Source of the DNA: Novosphingobium hassiacum
GTDB taxonomy: Bacteria > Pseudomonadota > Alphaproteobacteria > Sphingomonadales > Sphingomonadaceae
NCBI RefSeq assembly: GCF_014196055.1
Contig: NZ_JACICY010000001.1
Coordinates: 696,203 to 760,202, forward strand
DNA length: 64,000 nucleotides
Direction: 5' to 3'
Shown: positions 1-9,332 of the stretch, in pieces
Numbering within the stretch: the stretch's first letter is position 1
How the letters are laid out: the number at the start of each line of letters is the position of its first letter
Translations under genes and position numbers: made by a program
Notes under the pieces: model-generated
Seen by the model: only the letters and a program-made list of their open reading frames with translations
Database searches by the model: none
What the model was told of the DNA's origin: nothing

Positions 1-521
1 ATCACACCCTGGAAAATCCCGCCCATGCCGATCGGCCACGACATCGGCACGACATCGAGCGCCAGCGCATCGGCCACTTCGTCGAGCGTCTCGAACACCG
101 AGCGGCCTTCACGGTCGACCTTGTTGACGAAAGTGATGATCGGCACCGAGCGCAACCGGCACACCTCGAACAGCTTGCGCGTCTGCGGCTCGATCCCCTT
201 GGCCGCGTCGATCACCATGATCGCCGAATCGACCGCGGTCAGCGTGCGATAGGTGTCCTCGGAAAAGTCCTCGTGGCCCGGTGTATCGAGCAAGTTGAAG
301 ACGATGCCGTCCTTCTGGAAGGTCATCACCGAAGAAGTCACGGAAATCCCGCGCTGCTGCTCGATCTTCATCCAGTCCGACCGGGCACGCCGCGCTTGCC
401 CGCGCGCCTTGACCTCGCCCGCCAAGTGGATCGCACCACCCTGCAGCAGCAGCTTCTCGGTCAGCGTCGTCTTACCGGCGTCAGGATGGGAAATGATGGC
501 GAAGGTGCGGCGATTGGACAT
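1..521 (-). CDS. prfC: Peptide chain release factor 3 (RF-3), N-terminal part
   Basis: This is the first ~173 residues of RF-3, the translational GTPase that recycles RF1/RF2 from the ribosome after peptide release; the rest lies beyond the left edge. The P-loop [14 protein letters not shown] is near residues 12-25, the switch [10 protein letters not shown] near residue 80, and the NKVD specificity motif near residue 130. The ATG at 521 is followed at once by [14 protein letters not shown], the normal RF-3 start. The next upstream gene runs the same way with only 9 bases between them. It is distinguished from EF-G by the insert [14 protein letters not shown] after the P-loop. Confidence 0.95.
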   Translation of the reverse strand, partial: MSNRRTFAIISHPDAGKTTLTEKLLLQGGAIHLAGEVKARGQARRARSDWMKIEQQRGISVTSSVMTFQKDGIVFNLLDTPGHEDFSEDTYRTLTAVDSAIMVIDAAKGIEPQTRKLFEVCRLRSVPIITFVNKVDREGRSVFETLDEVADALALDVVPMSWPIGMGGIFQGV

Positions 522-530
522 GGGTGCGCC

Positions 531-1412
531 CTAAACGGGACGAGCGCTTACGTCCATGCGGAAGCTGCGGCTCGCGCCCGGATCGAGCAGCACCACGCCG
601 GGCTTTTCGCGGAAATCGCCGGTGAAGCCCTCGGGGTCGGCGTGGCCTGCCCAAGGCTCGATGCAGATGTAGTGTGCGGCCGGAACTTGCCACAGACCGA
701 GCGACGGCGTGTCAGGAAAGGCAATGTCGAGCCATGCTCCGCCGTCCGCGCCGTATGAAAGCTTGCGGCTGGACAGGTGGTCCCAGATTACCGCGTCGGC
801 GCGAAACAGGTCTTCGCTCAAAGGAAGGACATTGGCCTCAACCGGGGTCTGCTCACCCACCGGCATCAGCAGTCCCGCCCCAGCACTTACCCGGCGGATG
901 TCCTGCGGTTCGGGGCATTCAAATACCAACTTGTGCGCGGATTTGGCCGCCCCACCAGGCAAAGGCCAAGCGAAGGCTGGGTGGTAGCCGAAGCTGAACG
1001 GCAGCGATTCGGCATTCGGGTTGGTAACGCTCACCTCGACGGACAACGTCAGACCGTTGATCCGGAAAGTCACTTCGAGCACGAAACCGAACGGATAGAC
1101 CGCGCGCGTCTCTGGCGAGTCGGTCAACCGGAAACGGGCCAGGCTTTCCTCGGAATGGACTACCGCGAATATGCTGCGCCGGGCAAACCCGTGACGCGGC
1201 AGCGAATACTCCGCGCCATCCAGCCGCAGCACATCACCATTGAGCGATCCAACGATCGGGAACAACAACGGCGCGTGGCCTGTCCAGAACGCCGGGTCGG
1301 CGTCTGTCATATATTCGCGGCCCTGCGAGTCGGTCAGCGACCACAGCTCGGCCCCGAGCGGGTTGATCCGCGCAGTCAGTTCGCCACTGGTGATCTCGAT
1401 CAGATCGCTCAC
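531..1412 (-). CDS. Aldose 1-epimerase family protein (LacX-like)
   Basis: A 293-residue protein of the galactose mutarotase-like fold, close to the LacX/aldose 1-epimerase subgroup, which interconverts sugar anomers or binds hexose phosphates in the cytoplasm. Typical stretches are LTARINPLGAELWSL at the N terminus, PLLFPIVGSLNGD near residue 50, the histidine of YSLPRHGFAR near residue 74, and FGYHPAFAWPLP near residue 142. The exact sugar cannot be told. The start is a GTG at 1412 with GAAGG about 8 bases upstream; no ATG fits. It is probably co-transcribed with prfC downstream. Confidence 0.85.
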   Translation of the reverse strand: MSDLIEITSGELTARINPLGAELWSLTDSQGREYMTDADPAFWTGHAPLLFPIVGSLNGDVLRLDGAEYSLPRHGFARRSIFAVVHSEESLARFRLTDSPETRAVYPFGFVLEVTFRINGLTLSVEVSVTNPNAESLPFSFGYHPAFAWPLPGGAAKSAHKLVFECPEPQDIRRVSAGAGLLMPVGEQTPVEANVLPLSEDLFRADAVIWDHLSSRKLSYGADGGAWLDIAFPDTPSLGLWQVPAAHYICIEPWAGHADPEGFTGDFREKPGVVLLDPGASRSFRMDVSARPV

Positions 1413-1424
1413 GCTATACTACCT

Positions 1425-1519
1425 TCGTCATTGCGAGCCCCGCAAAGCGGGGAGAAGCAATCCAGAGCGCCATGTACCACACTGGATTGCTTCGTCGGCT
1501 TCGCCTCCTCGCAATGACG
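1425..1519. repeat. Sphingomonad-type palindromic intergenic repeat
   Basis: A roughly 95-base imperfect palindrome between two genes. Left arm CGTCATTGCGAG (1426-1437) and right arm CTCGCAATGACG (1508-1519) are perfect complements. Inner arms GAAGCAATCCAG and CTGGATTGCTTC extend the pairing. This is the well-known CGTCATTGCGAGC...GAAGCAATCCAG element scattered in intergenic DNA of many alphaproteobacteria. It would form a long RNA hairpin at the end of pheT's upstream neighbour. Confidence 0.85.
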
Positions 1520-1530
1520 AGGAGTGGTTG

Positions 1531-3921
1531 TCATCCCCGCAACGTAGCGCCCTGCTTTGATGCCGCGGCAACAACCTTGTCGGAAATCGCCTTCAAAGCC
1601 GCTTCGTCGTAGGACTTATCTACGGGCTGCAAGGTCACCTCGATGGCCAGCGACTTCTGCCCATCAGGCACACCGGCCCCACGGAAATCGTCGAATACCC
1701 GCGCGGCAACGATGTTCGCCTTGTCCGCGCCCTTGACCGAGCGCAGCAGGTCACCCGCCGCCACATCGGCCGCAACGAGGAACGCAAAATCGCGCGTGAC
1801 CGCCTGCAACGGCGGCGGCGCGAAGTGCGGCTTGGCAAAGGCGCCAGCGCCCTTCTTGGCCGGTATCCGATCAAGGAACAGTTCGACGACCACCACCGGA
1901 CCACCGATGTCGAACGCCTTGGCGGTTGCGGGATGCAGCACGCCGAACCGCGCCAGCACGGTCTTCGGCCCCAGCCGCAGCGTGGCCGACTGCCCCGGAT
2001 GGAACTGCGGCCCGGCCTCGCCCATGACCTGCAGATTGTCGACCGGCGCGCCTGCCTCGGCCAGCAGCGCCAGCGCCTCGGCCTTGGCATCGAACGCATC
2101 GAAAGCTTGCGCCTTGCCTGCAGCCCAGCCGCGCGCGACCTTGTCACCCGCCAGCACGACGGCAAGGCTGAGCTTCTCATCGCTCGCGCCGTCGGCCCCG
2201 CGTAGATAGCGCCGCCCGATCTCGAACAACCGCACCGAAGCGGCTCCCCGATCGAGATTGCGCTTTACCGCCGACAGCAGCCCCGGCAGCAGCGACGGGC
2301 GCATGGTCTTCAAATCTTCGGAAATCGGATTGGCCAGCGTCCACAGCGCCTCACCATCGGCGAAGTGCGCGGCCTCGGCCTCGGGCAGGAACGACCACGT
2401 CACCGCCTCGTGCAGCCCCCGCGCCGCAGCCGCACGGCGCACGCGGCGCTCCAGCATCTGCGCGGGCGTTGCGGTCGGCTTGGCGACGCCATCGGCGCGC
2501 GGCAGCGGTGTCGAGGGCACGGCGTCCAGCCCATGCACGCGGATCACTTCCTCGACGATGTCGGGCGCGCCATCCACGTCGGGACGCCAGGTCGGCACCG
2601 TGACCGACCAGTCGTCGGCCACATCGAAGCCCAATGCGGCCAGAATGCGCTTCTGCTCGGCATCGGCCACGTCAATCCCGCCCAGCCGCTCGGCCAGCGT
2701 CGGGTCATAGGCAACGGCTTTGCGCGCCACTGGCGGCTCACCCGCACGCACAACTTCCGAAGCCTCGCCGCCGCAGATCTCGAGGATCAGCGCGGTCAGC
2801 AGGTCCATCCCGGTGTCGAGAAACGCCGGGTCAACCCCACGCTCGAAGCGCCCGCGCGCGTCCGATGCAAGCGCCAGTGCCTGCCCGGTCCGCGCGATCG
2901 ACGCCGGATCGAAATAGGCGACTTCCAGCAGGACGTCGGTCGTCTCGTCACCGCAACCCGAATGCTCTCCGCCCATGATCCCGGCGATGTCGTGCACGCC
3001 GGCATCGTCGGCGATCACCGTCATCCACGGCTCCAGCGCGTATTCCTTACCATTCAGCGCAACGACCTTCTCGCCCGCCACGGCCTTGCGCGCCACGACT
3101 GCGCCCGACAGCTTTGCCAGATCATAGGCATGCGCCGGACGGCCATAGCCCAGCATCACGTAGTTCGTGATGTCTACCAAAGCCGAGATCGGACGCTGGC
3201 CGGCAGATTTCAGGCAGTCCTGCAGCCACTTCGGGCTCGTCCCATTCTTCACTCCGCGAATGACGCGACCGTAGAACGCCGGGCAACCTTCGGCGTCATC
3301 GGTGCGCACTTCGACCGGACAAGCGAAGCTGCCTGCGACCGGCTCAGCGGAAATCGGCTTCAGCACGCCAAGGCCTGCCGCCGCCAGATCGCGCGCGATG
3401 CCATAGACACCCATGCAATCCGGGCGGTTTGGCGTTATCGCGACGTCGAACACCGGGTCCGATCCGATGTAGTCGGCAAAGCTGGTGCCAACAGGCGCAT
3501 CGGCGGGAAGCTCGATGATTCCGTCGTGATCCTCGCCAAGGCACAGCTCACGCGTCGAACACATCATGCCATTGGATTCGACCCCGCGGATGGCCGAGTT
3601 GCGCAGCACCATGCCGTTGGCCGGAACCACCGCACCCGCCACGCCGAGCACGCCGACAAGGCCTGCGCGGGCATTGGGCGCACCGCAAACGACCTGCAGC
3701 GGCGCTGCCTCACCCACATCGACAGACAGCACCTGCAGCTTGTCCGCTTGCGGGTGCTTCTCAGCCGTCAACACGCGGGCGACGCGGAACTTGGTCAGCG
3801 CGGCCGAGGCATCCTCGACACCTTCGATCTCCAGTCCGAGCGAGGTCAATTTTTCAGCGATGGTGCGCGCGTCGGCCTTGGTATCGAGAACCGACTGTAG
3901 CCATGAAAGCGAGAACTTCAC
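1531..3921 (-). CDS. pheT: Phenylalanine--tRNA ligase beta subunit
   Basis: The 796-residue beta subunit of the alpha2-beta2 phenylalanyl-tRNA synthetase, which charges tRNA-Phe. It begins [14 protein letters not shown] (GTG start at 3921), followed by the EMAP/OB tRNA-binding domain ([15 protein letters not shown] near residue 45), the B3/B4 region that edits mischarged Tyr, the B5 domain, the catalytic-like core ([17 protein letters not shown]) and the C-terminal anticodon-binding FDX-ACB domain ([17 protein letters not shown]). The open frame runs further upstream but that part lies inside pheS. The GTG overlaps the pheS stop by four bases (GTGA), a sign of translational coupling. Confidence 0.97.
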   Translation of the reverse strand: MKFSLSWLQSVLDTKADARTIAEKLTSLGLEIEGVEDASAALTKFRVARVLTAEKHPQADKLQVLSVDVGEAAPLQVVCGAPNARAGLVGVLGVAGAVVPANGMVLRNSAIRGVESNGMMCSTRELCLGEDHDGIIELPADAPVGTSFADYIGSDPVFDVAITPNRPDCMGVYGIARDLAAAGLGVLKPISAEPVAGSFACPVEVRTDDAEGCPAFYGRVIRGVKNGTSPKWLQDCLKSAGQRPISALVDITNYVMLGYGRPAHAYDLAKLSGAVVARKAVAGEKVVALNGKEYALEPWMTVIADDAGVHDIAGIMGGEHSGCGDETTDVLLEVAYFDPASIARTGQALALASDARGRFERGVDPAFLDTGMDLLTALILEICGGEASEVVRAGEPPVARKAVAYDPTLAERLGGIDVADAEQKRILAALGFDVADDWSVTVPTWRPDVDGAPDIVEEVIRVHGLDAVPSTPLPRADGVAKPTATPAQMLERRVRRAAAARGLHEAVTWSFLPEAEAAHFADGEALWTLANPISEDLKTMRPSLLPGLLSAVKRNLDRGAASVRLFEIGRRYLRGADGASDEKLSLAVVLAGDKVARGWAAGKAQAFDAFDAKAEALALLAEAGAPVDNLQVMGEAGPQFHPGQSATLRLGPKTVLARFGVLHPATAKAFDIGGPVVVVELFLDRIPAKKGAGAFAKPHFAPPPLQAVTRDFAFLVAADVAAGDLLRSVKGADKANIVAARVFDDFRGAGVPDGQKSLAIEVTLQPVDKSYDEAALKAISDKVVAAASKQGATLRG

Positions 3922-5018
3922 GAGCGTACTCCCACGCCACCGGAGAGGGTCGGCACGTCGAGCGCGCCGAAGCCATAATGGCCCAGCCACCGCGCATCGC
4001 CATCGAAGAACGCGCGCAAGTCGTCCATGCCGTACTTGAGCATGGCGAGGCGATCGACACCGGTGCCGAAGGCAAAGCCCTGCCATTCGTCGGGATCAAG
4101 TCCTCCGAATTCGATGACCTTGCGGTTGACCATGCCGGAACCCAGCACTTCCATCCAGCCGCCGTCCGCCGCATCTCCGCTTCCGCCGACCACACGCTTG
4201 CCGTTGATCAGCGTATAGCCCACGTCCACCTCGACCGATGGTTCGGTAAATGGGAAATAGCTTGGGCGCAGCCGCAGAACGATGTCCTCGCGCTCGAAGA
4301 ACGCCTTGAGAAAGGTCTCCAGCGTCCATTTGAGGTGCCCGAGGTGAATGCCCTTGTCGATCACCAGACCCTCGATCTGGTGGAACATCGGCGTGTGCGT
4401 CGCGTCCGAATCCGAACGGTACACGCGGCCCGGTGCGATGATCCGCAAGGGCGCGCCTTCTTTCAACATCGTGCGGATCTGGACCGGCGAGGTGTGCGTG
4501 CGCAGCAGCATCGAGCGGCCTTCGCCGTCCTTGTCCGGGAAGTAGAACGTATCGTGCATGGCGCGCGCCGGATGCGTCTCGGGCATGTTGAGCGCGGTGA
4601 AGTTGTGCCAGTCGTCCTCGATCTCCGGCCCGCTCGCCACGGCAAAGCCCATGTCGGCGAAGATTTCGGCCAGTTCGTCCATCACCTGGCTGACCGGGTG
4701 GATCGAGCCACGAGGCGTTTCAGGCGCTGGCAGCGACAGATCGACCGTCTCGGCCGCCAGCCGCGCCTCGAGTGCAGCGCCTTCCAGCGCTGCCTTGCGC
4801 GCCGTCAAAGCCGCCGTCACCGCTTCGCGTGCGGCGTGGATCTTCGGGCCTTCGCTGGTCCGCTGTTCCGGGGTCATCCCGCCCAGCGATTTGAGCAGCG
4901 CGCTGACCCATCCCTGCTTGCCGAGCGCGGCGACACGGATCGCCTCCACCGCATCGGGCGTGGCTGCATCGGCGATGGCGGCAAGCGTGGTGTCGCGCTG
5001 TTGATCGAGCTGTTCCAT
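3918..5018 (-). CDS. pheS: Phenylalanine--tRNA ligase alpha subunit
   Basis: The 366-residue catalytic alpha subunit of phenylalanyl-tRNA synthetase. Class II motifs are visible: motif 2 around [12 protein letters not shown] and [14 protein letters not shown] (residues ~175-205), and motif 3 as [17 protein letters not shown] near the C terminus. The N-terminal coiled-coil tRNA-binding arm starts [14 protein letters not shown]. The ATG at 5018 is preferred to a TTG 21 bases upstream because homologues begin here. It forms a two-gene operon with pheT. Confidence 0.97.
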   Translation of the reverse strand: MEQLDQQRDTTLAAIADAATPDAVEAIRVAALGKQGWVSALLKSLGGMTPEQRTSEGPKIHAAREAVTAALTARKAALEGAALEARLAAETVDLSLPAPETPRGSIHPVSQVMDELAEIFADMGFAVASGPEIEDDWHNFTALNMPETHPARAMHDTFYFPDKDGEGRSMLLRTHTSPVQIRTMLKEGAPLRIIAPGRVYRSDSDATHTPMFHQIEGLVIDKGIHLGHLKWTLETFLKAFFEREDIVLRLRPSYFPFTEPSVEVDVGYTLINGKRVVGGSGDAADGGWMEVLGSGMVNRKVIEFGGLDPDEWQGFAFGTGVDRLAMLKYGMDDLRAFFDGDARWLGHYGFGALDVPTLSGGVGVRS

Positions 5019-5063
5019 GGCCCACGCCGCTAGCGGCAAATGCGACGGAATAAAAGGCCGCGC

Positions 5064-5948
5064 TTAGACCGCTTGCGGTGCGTGCAGTGCCTGAACAGCG
5101 CTACCCATGAATTCGTGGCGCGCGCGCATCACCGCCTCGATCACCGGCTTGGGGCTGGCGGCATAATCGCTCGGGCTCATGCCCATGAAGCGATGGAAGT
5201 CACGCACGAACTGCGCCTGATCATGGTAATGGCTATCGATCGCGCCGATCCAGTGCAGCGACGGGTCCATCATGTATTGCACGAGGCTGCGCATGAACCG
5301 CTGGCGGCGCAGCAGCAGACGTGGCGGAAATCCGAAGTGCTTGCGACAGATGCGCTCCAGCGTGTGCGAGGGCAGCCGCGCCACCTCGGCCATTTCACTG
5401 ACACTCGCGACATCCTCATCGATCAACGCCGCGTGGCAAGCCTGAATACGCGCCTCGTCGATTTCAGGTGAACGTGCATGGAATTCGGTGAAGAACTCGA
5501 CAACGCGCTGAAGTTCGGTCGCCTCATCGGAAACGGGACCAAACAGGCCTTTGCCCAACCTGCGGAATCCGGCGAGGAACGGCTCGGCATCCGCATCGAG
5601 TACACGGTCGGCATAATTGTTTGCCGGGCACCCGACGAAACGCGCCCAGCCGAGCGGGAGCAGGCCAACGCCCCAGATCCGTGCGGTGCCGACGGTGAAG
5701 CGCAGCGTGGAACTGGTCGGTCCGGTCACAATCGTACCGATACCATCGGCAATTGGCTGACCCGGCACTTCCGACGTCGGCAGGTCGCCGCTGCAAATTC
5801 GCAGGTTCGCCCACTCGGGATGAAGATGATCGGTCACCCGTCTGCCGTCGGGCACGTCGATTTCGGTCAGATAGAACGTGGTGAAATAGCGGCTCAGCCG
5901 CTCAGGCGGCCGATGAAATCGAACCCGGACAGTGCAGTCCCCGGTCAA
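5064..5948 (-). CDS. AraC-family transcriptional regulator
   Basis: A 294-residue regulator with a C-terminal AraC double helix-turn-helix (first HTH around SEMAEVARLPSHTLERICRK, second around HDQAQFVRDFHRFMGMSP) and an N-terminal ~190-residue sensor region with no domain I can name. The inducer and targets are unknown. The start is a TTG at 5948 with AGGGG about 8 bases upstream and an in-frame stop just beyond; no ATG is available before the middle of the protein. It lies convergent to nothing and downstream of rplT's terminator, so it is probably transcribed alone. Confidence 0.85.
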   Translation of the reverse strand: MTGDCTVRVRFHRPPERLSRYFTTFYLTEIDVPDGRRVTDHLHPEWANLRICSGDLPTSEVPGQPIADGIGTIVTGPTSSTLRFTVGTARIWGVGLLPLGWARFVGCPANNYADRVLDADAEPFLAGFRRLGKGLFGPVSDEATELQRVVEFFTEFHARSPEIDEARIQACHAALIDEDVASVSEMAEVARLPSHTLERICRKHFGFPPRLLLRRQRFMRSLVQYMMDPSLHWIGAIDSHYHDQAQFVRDFHRFMGMSPSDYAASPKPVIEAVMRARHEFMGSAVQALHAPQAV

Positions 5949-6025
5949 GTCTGTGCGCCCCTGTTATATCTTTGGATCAGATATCTTCGCCGTTTAGAGC
6001 ACGCCCCGCGCATTTTGCGCAACGA

Positions 6026-6060
6026 AAAAGAGGGCAGGTTCGACCGAACCCACCCTCTTA
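6026..6060 (-). terminator. Rho-independent terminator after rpmI-rplT
   Basis: On the minus strand AAGAGGG...GGTTCG pairs with CGAACC...CCCTCTT, followed by TTTCG. It lies 24 bases past the rplT stop and before the AraC gene. Confidence 0.8.
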
Positions 6061-6083
6061 AATCAATTGCAATCGCGCTAGGT

Positions 6084-6446
6084 TCAGGCGGCGGGAAGCG
6101 CTGCCTTGGCCTGCGTGACGACCGTTGCGAAGATCGCGCTCTCGTTCATGGCGAGATCGGCCATCGTCTTACGGTCCAGTTCGATCCCGGCCAGCTTGGT
6201 GCCGTGGATGAACTGCGAGTAGGTCAGGCCTGCTTCGCGGACGGCAGCGTTGATGCGCTGGATCCACAGGGCGCGGAAGCTGCGCTTCTTAACCTTGCGA
6301 TCGCGATAGGCATACTGTCCGGCCTTTTCGACGGCCTGACGGGCGACGCGGATGGTGTTCTTGCGACGGCCACGATAGCCCTTCGCCTGATCCAAAATCC
6401 GCTTGTGCTTTGCACGGGTGGTCACACCACGTTTGATACGGCTCAT
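6084..6446 (-). CDS. rplT: 50S ribosomal protein L20
   Basis: The 120-residue L20 protein, which binds 23S rRNA early in large-subunit assembly. The signature [17 protein letters not shown] and [16 protein letters not shown] regions are intact and the length is normal. It follows rpmI by 13 bases. infC, the usual third member of this operon, is not upstream here; metA is instead. Confidence 0.98.
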   Translation of the reverse strand: MSRIKRGVTTRAKHKRILDQAKGYRGRRKNTIRVARQAVEKAGQYAYRDRKVKKRSFRALWIQRINAAVREAGLTYSQFIHGTKLAGIELDRKTMADLAMNESAIFATVVTQAKAALPAA

Positions 6447-6459
6447 AAGTCAGCGCTCC

Positions 6460-6663
6460 TCAGTTCAGCCCGTAGGGCGCCCACTTCTTGATCGTCCGCG
6501 CATCGGCATCGGAGATCACGTCAGTGCCGCGGTTCTGGCGGATGTACTTGGCGTTGTGACTCATCAGGCGGTGACGCTTGCCGGCCACACCGTGCTTCAC
6601 CTTACCGGTGGCGGTGAGCTTGAAGCGTTTTTTGACGCCGCTCTTCGTTTTCATCTTGGGCAT
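6460..6663 (-). CDS. rpmI: 50S ribosomal protein L35
   Basis: The 67-residue L35 protein of the large ribosomal subunit. It reads [15 protein letters not shown] at the N terminus and [16 protein letters not shown] in the middle, the family hallmark. The ATG at 6663 is chosen over longer frames because all L35 proteins start at MPKMKT; AGGAGACTG lies just upstream. First gene of the rpmI-rplT operon. Confidence 0.97.
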   Translation of the reverse strand: MPKMKTKSGVKKRFKLTATGKVKHGVAGKRHRLMSHNAKYIRQNRGTDVISDADARTIKKWAPYGLN

Positions 6664-6789
6664 TTCAGTCTCCTGATTTCGACGCGTCCGATCCGCCTTG
6701 GCAGCCCTTGTGGCCAGGCCGATCATCGAATCCGTGTCGGTTGAACGGGCGCCGTTAAGCGAAGCGTGGGCGAAAGGCAAGCGCGTGCG

Positions 6790-7713
6790 CTATTTCCCGA
6801 TGTCCGCAAGGTCGAACGCGGTCGTCTGGTAGACTTCGTTGATCCAGTTTCCGAACAGCAGATGGCCGTGCCCGCGCCAGCTGTTCACCGGCAGAGCGGC
6901 CGGGTCATCGCCCGGGAAATAGTTGCGCGGCAGATACCCGCCCTCATCGCGCGCATACTCGCCTGCCAGCGTCAGCGTGTCGTATTCGAGGTGGTTGAAC
7001 ATGTGCAGCATGTTCTGCGCAGGGTCATCGATCAGGCACAGCCCGGTCTCCGGGCTTTCTGCCAGGACCGCAAGGCCGTGGCCTTCGGGCAGGTCCTCGC
7101 GCCGCACTTCGCTCCAGCGCGACACGGGCACGTCGAACACATCGGGCAGCCCGCGCATCCACGGACTGGCGGGGGCACGGTTGAGATGGCGAAACACGCC
7201 CGCGGCCTTGGTCGGCAGCTCGTGCTTCTCGATCCCGTGGAAGTGATGCAGCGCCGCCATCGCGCCCCAGCACACCGTCAGCGTGCGATGCACGTTGGTC
7301 TGCGACCAGTCGAATATCCGTCGCAGTTCGTCCCAGTACGCCACCTCCTCGAACGGAATCGTCTCGACCGGCGCGCCAGTGACGATCAACCCGTCGTACT
7401 TCTCGTCGCGGACTTCCTCCCACGGGCGGTAGAACGACGAGATGTGGCCCGCCGACGTGTTCTTGCTGACGTGATCCGAAATACGCACCAGTTCCAGTTC
7501 GACCTGAAGTGGCGTTGCGCCCAGCAGCCGCGCGATCTGCGTTTCGGTGGTGATCTTGTCCGGCATCAGGTTGAGCAGCGCAATCCGCATCGGCCGGATA
7601 TCCTGACGTGCGGCTTCGGTTTCGCTCATCACGATCACCGCCTCGGCTTCGAGCGTACGGCGGGCGGGGAGGTTGTCGGCAATCCTGATCGGCACGATTC
7701 GGCGTCTTTCCAT
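6790..7713 (-). CDS. metA: Homoserine O-acyltransferase (MetA family)
   Basis: A 307-residue MetA-type homoserine O-acetyl/succinyltransferase, the first committed step of methionine synthesis. The start MERRRIVPIRIADNLPAR, the NLMPDKITTETQIARLLG stretch, the catalytic Cys in LTVCWGAMAALHHFHG (residue ~142), the catalytic His in MFNHLEYD (near residue 237) and Glu two residues later are all present. Whether the acyl donor is acetyl- or succinyl-CoA cannot be read by eye. A folded leader (7771-7858) sits upstream and probably controls it. Confidence 0.95.
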   Translation of the reverse strand: MERRRIVPIRIADNLPARRTLEAEAVIVMSETEAARQDIRPMRIALLNLMPDKITTETQIARLLGATPLQVELELVRISDHVSKNTSAGHISSFYRPWEEVRDEKYDGLIVTGAPVETIPFEEVAYWDELRRIFDWSQTNVHRTLTVCWGAMAALHHFHGIEKHELPTKAAGVFRHLNRAPASPWMRGLPDVFDVPVSRWSEVRREDLPEGHGLAVLAESPETGLCLIDDPAQNMLHMFNHLEYDTLTLAGEYARDEGGYLPRNYFPGDDPAALPVNSWRGHGHLLFGNWINEVYQTTAFDLADIGK

Positions 7714-7770
7714 TCAACCTGAGTGAGGAAGACGCAATCGTGTCCGTGTCCGTTTGGTTGCCGGATCGGC

Positions 7771-7858
7771 CACATCCTCTTGCCCGTTTCCGGGTTTGAG
7801 CGCCACCTTGCCCGGATCGGCAGGTTGGCGTTGGAGCGTCACCCCAACTCTCGATGTG
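7771..7858 (-). promoter_or_regulatory. Structured leader RNA upstream of metA (riboswitch candidate)
   Basis: On the minus strand this stretch folds into a four-way junction. P1 is CACATC (7858-7853) with GATGTG (7776-7771). P2 is GTTGG/CCAAC (7848-7830). P3 is a 12-position stem over 7830-7801 with two mismatches, CGCC...GGCG at its base. P4 is CTC/GAG stacked on CCCG-GAAA-CGGG with a GNRA loop (7800-7777). A small GCCG-ATC-CGGC hairpin follows (7770-7760). The topology and the ATC/GAT closing of P1 resemble SAM-I riboswitches, but the SAM-I core sequence is not visible, and SAM-II does not fit either. Ligand control by S-adenosylmethionine is an inference from the gene it precedes. Confidence 0.55.
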
Positions 7859-7923
7859 CGGCCAATCTAGGGAGGAAACGATAACGATGCAATAACCTCG
7901 CATTGCCACATTCCCGCTTGATA

Positions 7924-7944
7924 TTGCGAATGCATCTCATTAAT
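7924..7944. promoter_or_regulatory. Possible Fur box upstream of bfd-bfr
   Basis: TTGCGAATGCATCTCATTAA resembles proteobacterial Fur sites of the TGCGAATGATTCTCATT type, with two central differences. It lies 40-60 bases upstream of bfd, a gene normally induced by iron limitation through Fur. Confidence 0.45.
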
Positions 7945-7983
7945 ACTGCGAATCGTTGGCAACAGCGAACGACGGGATCAGTA

Positions 7984-8160
7984 ATGTTCATCTGCATCTG
8001 CAATGCCATTCGCGAAAAAGACATCCGCGCCACGGCGCGCTGCCATGCCGGCAAGGCAGAAGACATTTACGGTCGCATGGGCTTCAAGCCGCAGTGCCGC
8101 CAGTGCCTCGACGATGCCGACGAAGTTATCGCCGAGGAACGCGCCACCGCCTTTGCCTGA
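7984..8160 (+). CDS. bfd: Bacterioferritin-associated ferredoxin
   Basis: A 58-residue [2Fe-2S] protein that docks on bacterioferritin and reduces its haem so that stored ferric iron is released. The cluster ligands are the four cysteines Cys4, Cys6, Cys38 and Cys41 (C-x-C...C-x2-C), the Bfd pattern. It precedes bfr by 86 bases and a Fur-like site lies upstream, which fits iron-responsive control. Confidence 0.93.
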   Translation: MFICICNAIREKDIRATARCHAGKAEDIYGRMGFKPQCRQCLDDADEVIAEERATAFA

Positions 8161-8246
8161 AGCTGCACCGTGCGAGTCGTTCGCGCTTGGCCTGCTTGCC
8201 GCGCCCGCGTAGATTCCTGAGAAATCACTATACAAGGATCTGCGCC

Positions 8247-8726
8247 ATGAAGGGCGACGCCAAAGTCATCGAGTTCCTCAACAAGGCGCTGCTCAACGAG
8301 CTGACCGCGATCAACCAGTACTGGCTGCACTACCGGATGCTGGCCAACTGGGGCGTCAAGAAGCTGGCGGAGTACGAACGCCACGAATCGATCGATGAGA
8401 TGAAGCACGCCGATCTTCTGGCCGATCGCATCCTGTTCCTCGATGGCCTGCCCAACTTCCAGGCGCTTGGTCGCCTGCGCGTCGGCGAATCGGTCGAGGA
8501 AATCCTCAAGGCCGATCTTGCGCTGGAAATGGAAGCGCTGCCCCTGCTCCGCGACGCCATCGCCTATTGCGAGACTGTACGCGACTTCGTCAGCCGCGAT
8601 CTGTTCGCCAAGATCCTCGAAAGCGAGGAAGAACACGTCGACGTGATCGAAAAGCAGTTCGACATGATCGCGCGCATGGGGCTGGAAAACTACATCCAGC
8701 TCAACAGCGAGGCAGCCGAGGCTTAA
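8247..8726 (+). CDS. bfr: Bacterioferritin
   Basis: A 159-residue haem-containing ferritin subunit of normal length. It begins MKGDAKVIEFLNKALLNE. The ferroxidase ligands Glu18, Glu51, His54, Glu94, Glu127 and His130 and the haem ligand Met52 (in HESIDEMKHAD) can be placed by alignment with the E. coli protein. It stores iron in a 24-mer shell. Its stop codon overlaps that of the convergent yqgE by two bases (TTAA). Confidence 0.97.
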   Translation: MKGDAKVIEFLNKALLNELTAINQYWLHYRMLANWGVKKLAEYERHESIDEMKHADLLADRILFLDGLPNFQALGRLRVGESVEEILKADLALEMEALPLLRDAIAYCETVRDFVSRDLFAKILESEEEHVDVIEKQFDMIARMGLENYIQLNSEAAEA

Positions 8727-9283
8727 GCGCTACCGGTCTGGCCAACGAGGTGCGAGGGGTCGATACCCTCGCGCTTCCACGCCGCCGTCCAGCGCCGCCC
8801 GGTCGGGGTATCGAACAGCACTTCGGGATGCCCCTTGGCCGCGTACCAGCCGTGCCCGCGCATCTCGCCCTCGATCTGCCCGGCGCCCCATCCGGCATAG
8901 CCCAGCGCGACGAGGAATTTCGACGGCCCCCGCCCTTCGGCAATCGCGCGCAGCACATCGAGCGAGGCGGACAACTCACATAGCGGGTTGACGGTCACGC
9001 TGCCCTCGCCGCCCCAGTCGGGCGAATGCAGCACGAAGCCGCGCGCGGTTTCCACCGGACCACCGTCGAGCACCGGCACGTCAGGCGCGACACCCGGGTC
9101 GATCCCGATGTCCTCGAGCAAGCCGTGCAAGGTCACGCCGTCGCGCACTTTGCCCACGCCGATGCCTAGCGCGCCATGTTCGTCATGCACGCACATCGCG
9201 ACAATCGCATGGTCGAACCGGGGATCGCCCATTCCGGGCATGGCCAGCAGCAACCTGCCGCCAAGATATTCTGCTTCGCTCAT
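8723..9283 (-). CDS. YqgE/AlgH family protein (UPF0301)
   Basis: A 186-residue member of the YqgE/AlgH family. It shows the typical MSEAEYLGGRLLLAMPGMGD start, FDHAIVAMCVHDEHGALGI near residue 25, and ALGYAGWGAGQIEGEM near residue 130. The biochemical role is unsettled; AlgH was named for effects on alginate gene expression in Pseudomonas. The ATG at 9283 is preferred to a GTG one codon upstream. It converges on bfr. Confidence 0.9.
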   Translation of the reverse strand: MSEAEYLGGRLLLAMPGMGDPRFDHAIVAMCVHDEHGALGIGVGKVRDGVTLHGLLEDIGIDPGVAPDVPVLDGGPVETARGFVLHSPDWGGEGSVTVNPLCELSASLDVLRAIAEGRGPSKFLVALGYAGWGAGQIEGEMRGHGWYAAKGHPEVLFDTPTGRRWTAAWKREGIDPSHLVGQTGSA

Positions 9284-9332
9284 CACCGCGCAAGATAGGC
9301 ACGCCCACGCCCGATTGCGAGATGCCTCTGGA

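Noticed and set aside
2365..3900. Long plus-strand open frame of 511 codons opposite pheT
   Set aside because: It is antisense to a certain gene, has no recognisable domain and reflects the scarcity of stops in GC-rich DNA. The same holds for 6766-7722, 10350-11528, 44826-46103, 51765-53360 (minus) and 56220-57926.
7771..7858. metA leader as a SAM-II riboswitch
   Set aside because: SAM-II needs an H-type pseudoknot with its typical conserved A-rich strand; this region instead folds as a four-way junction.
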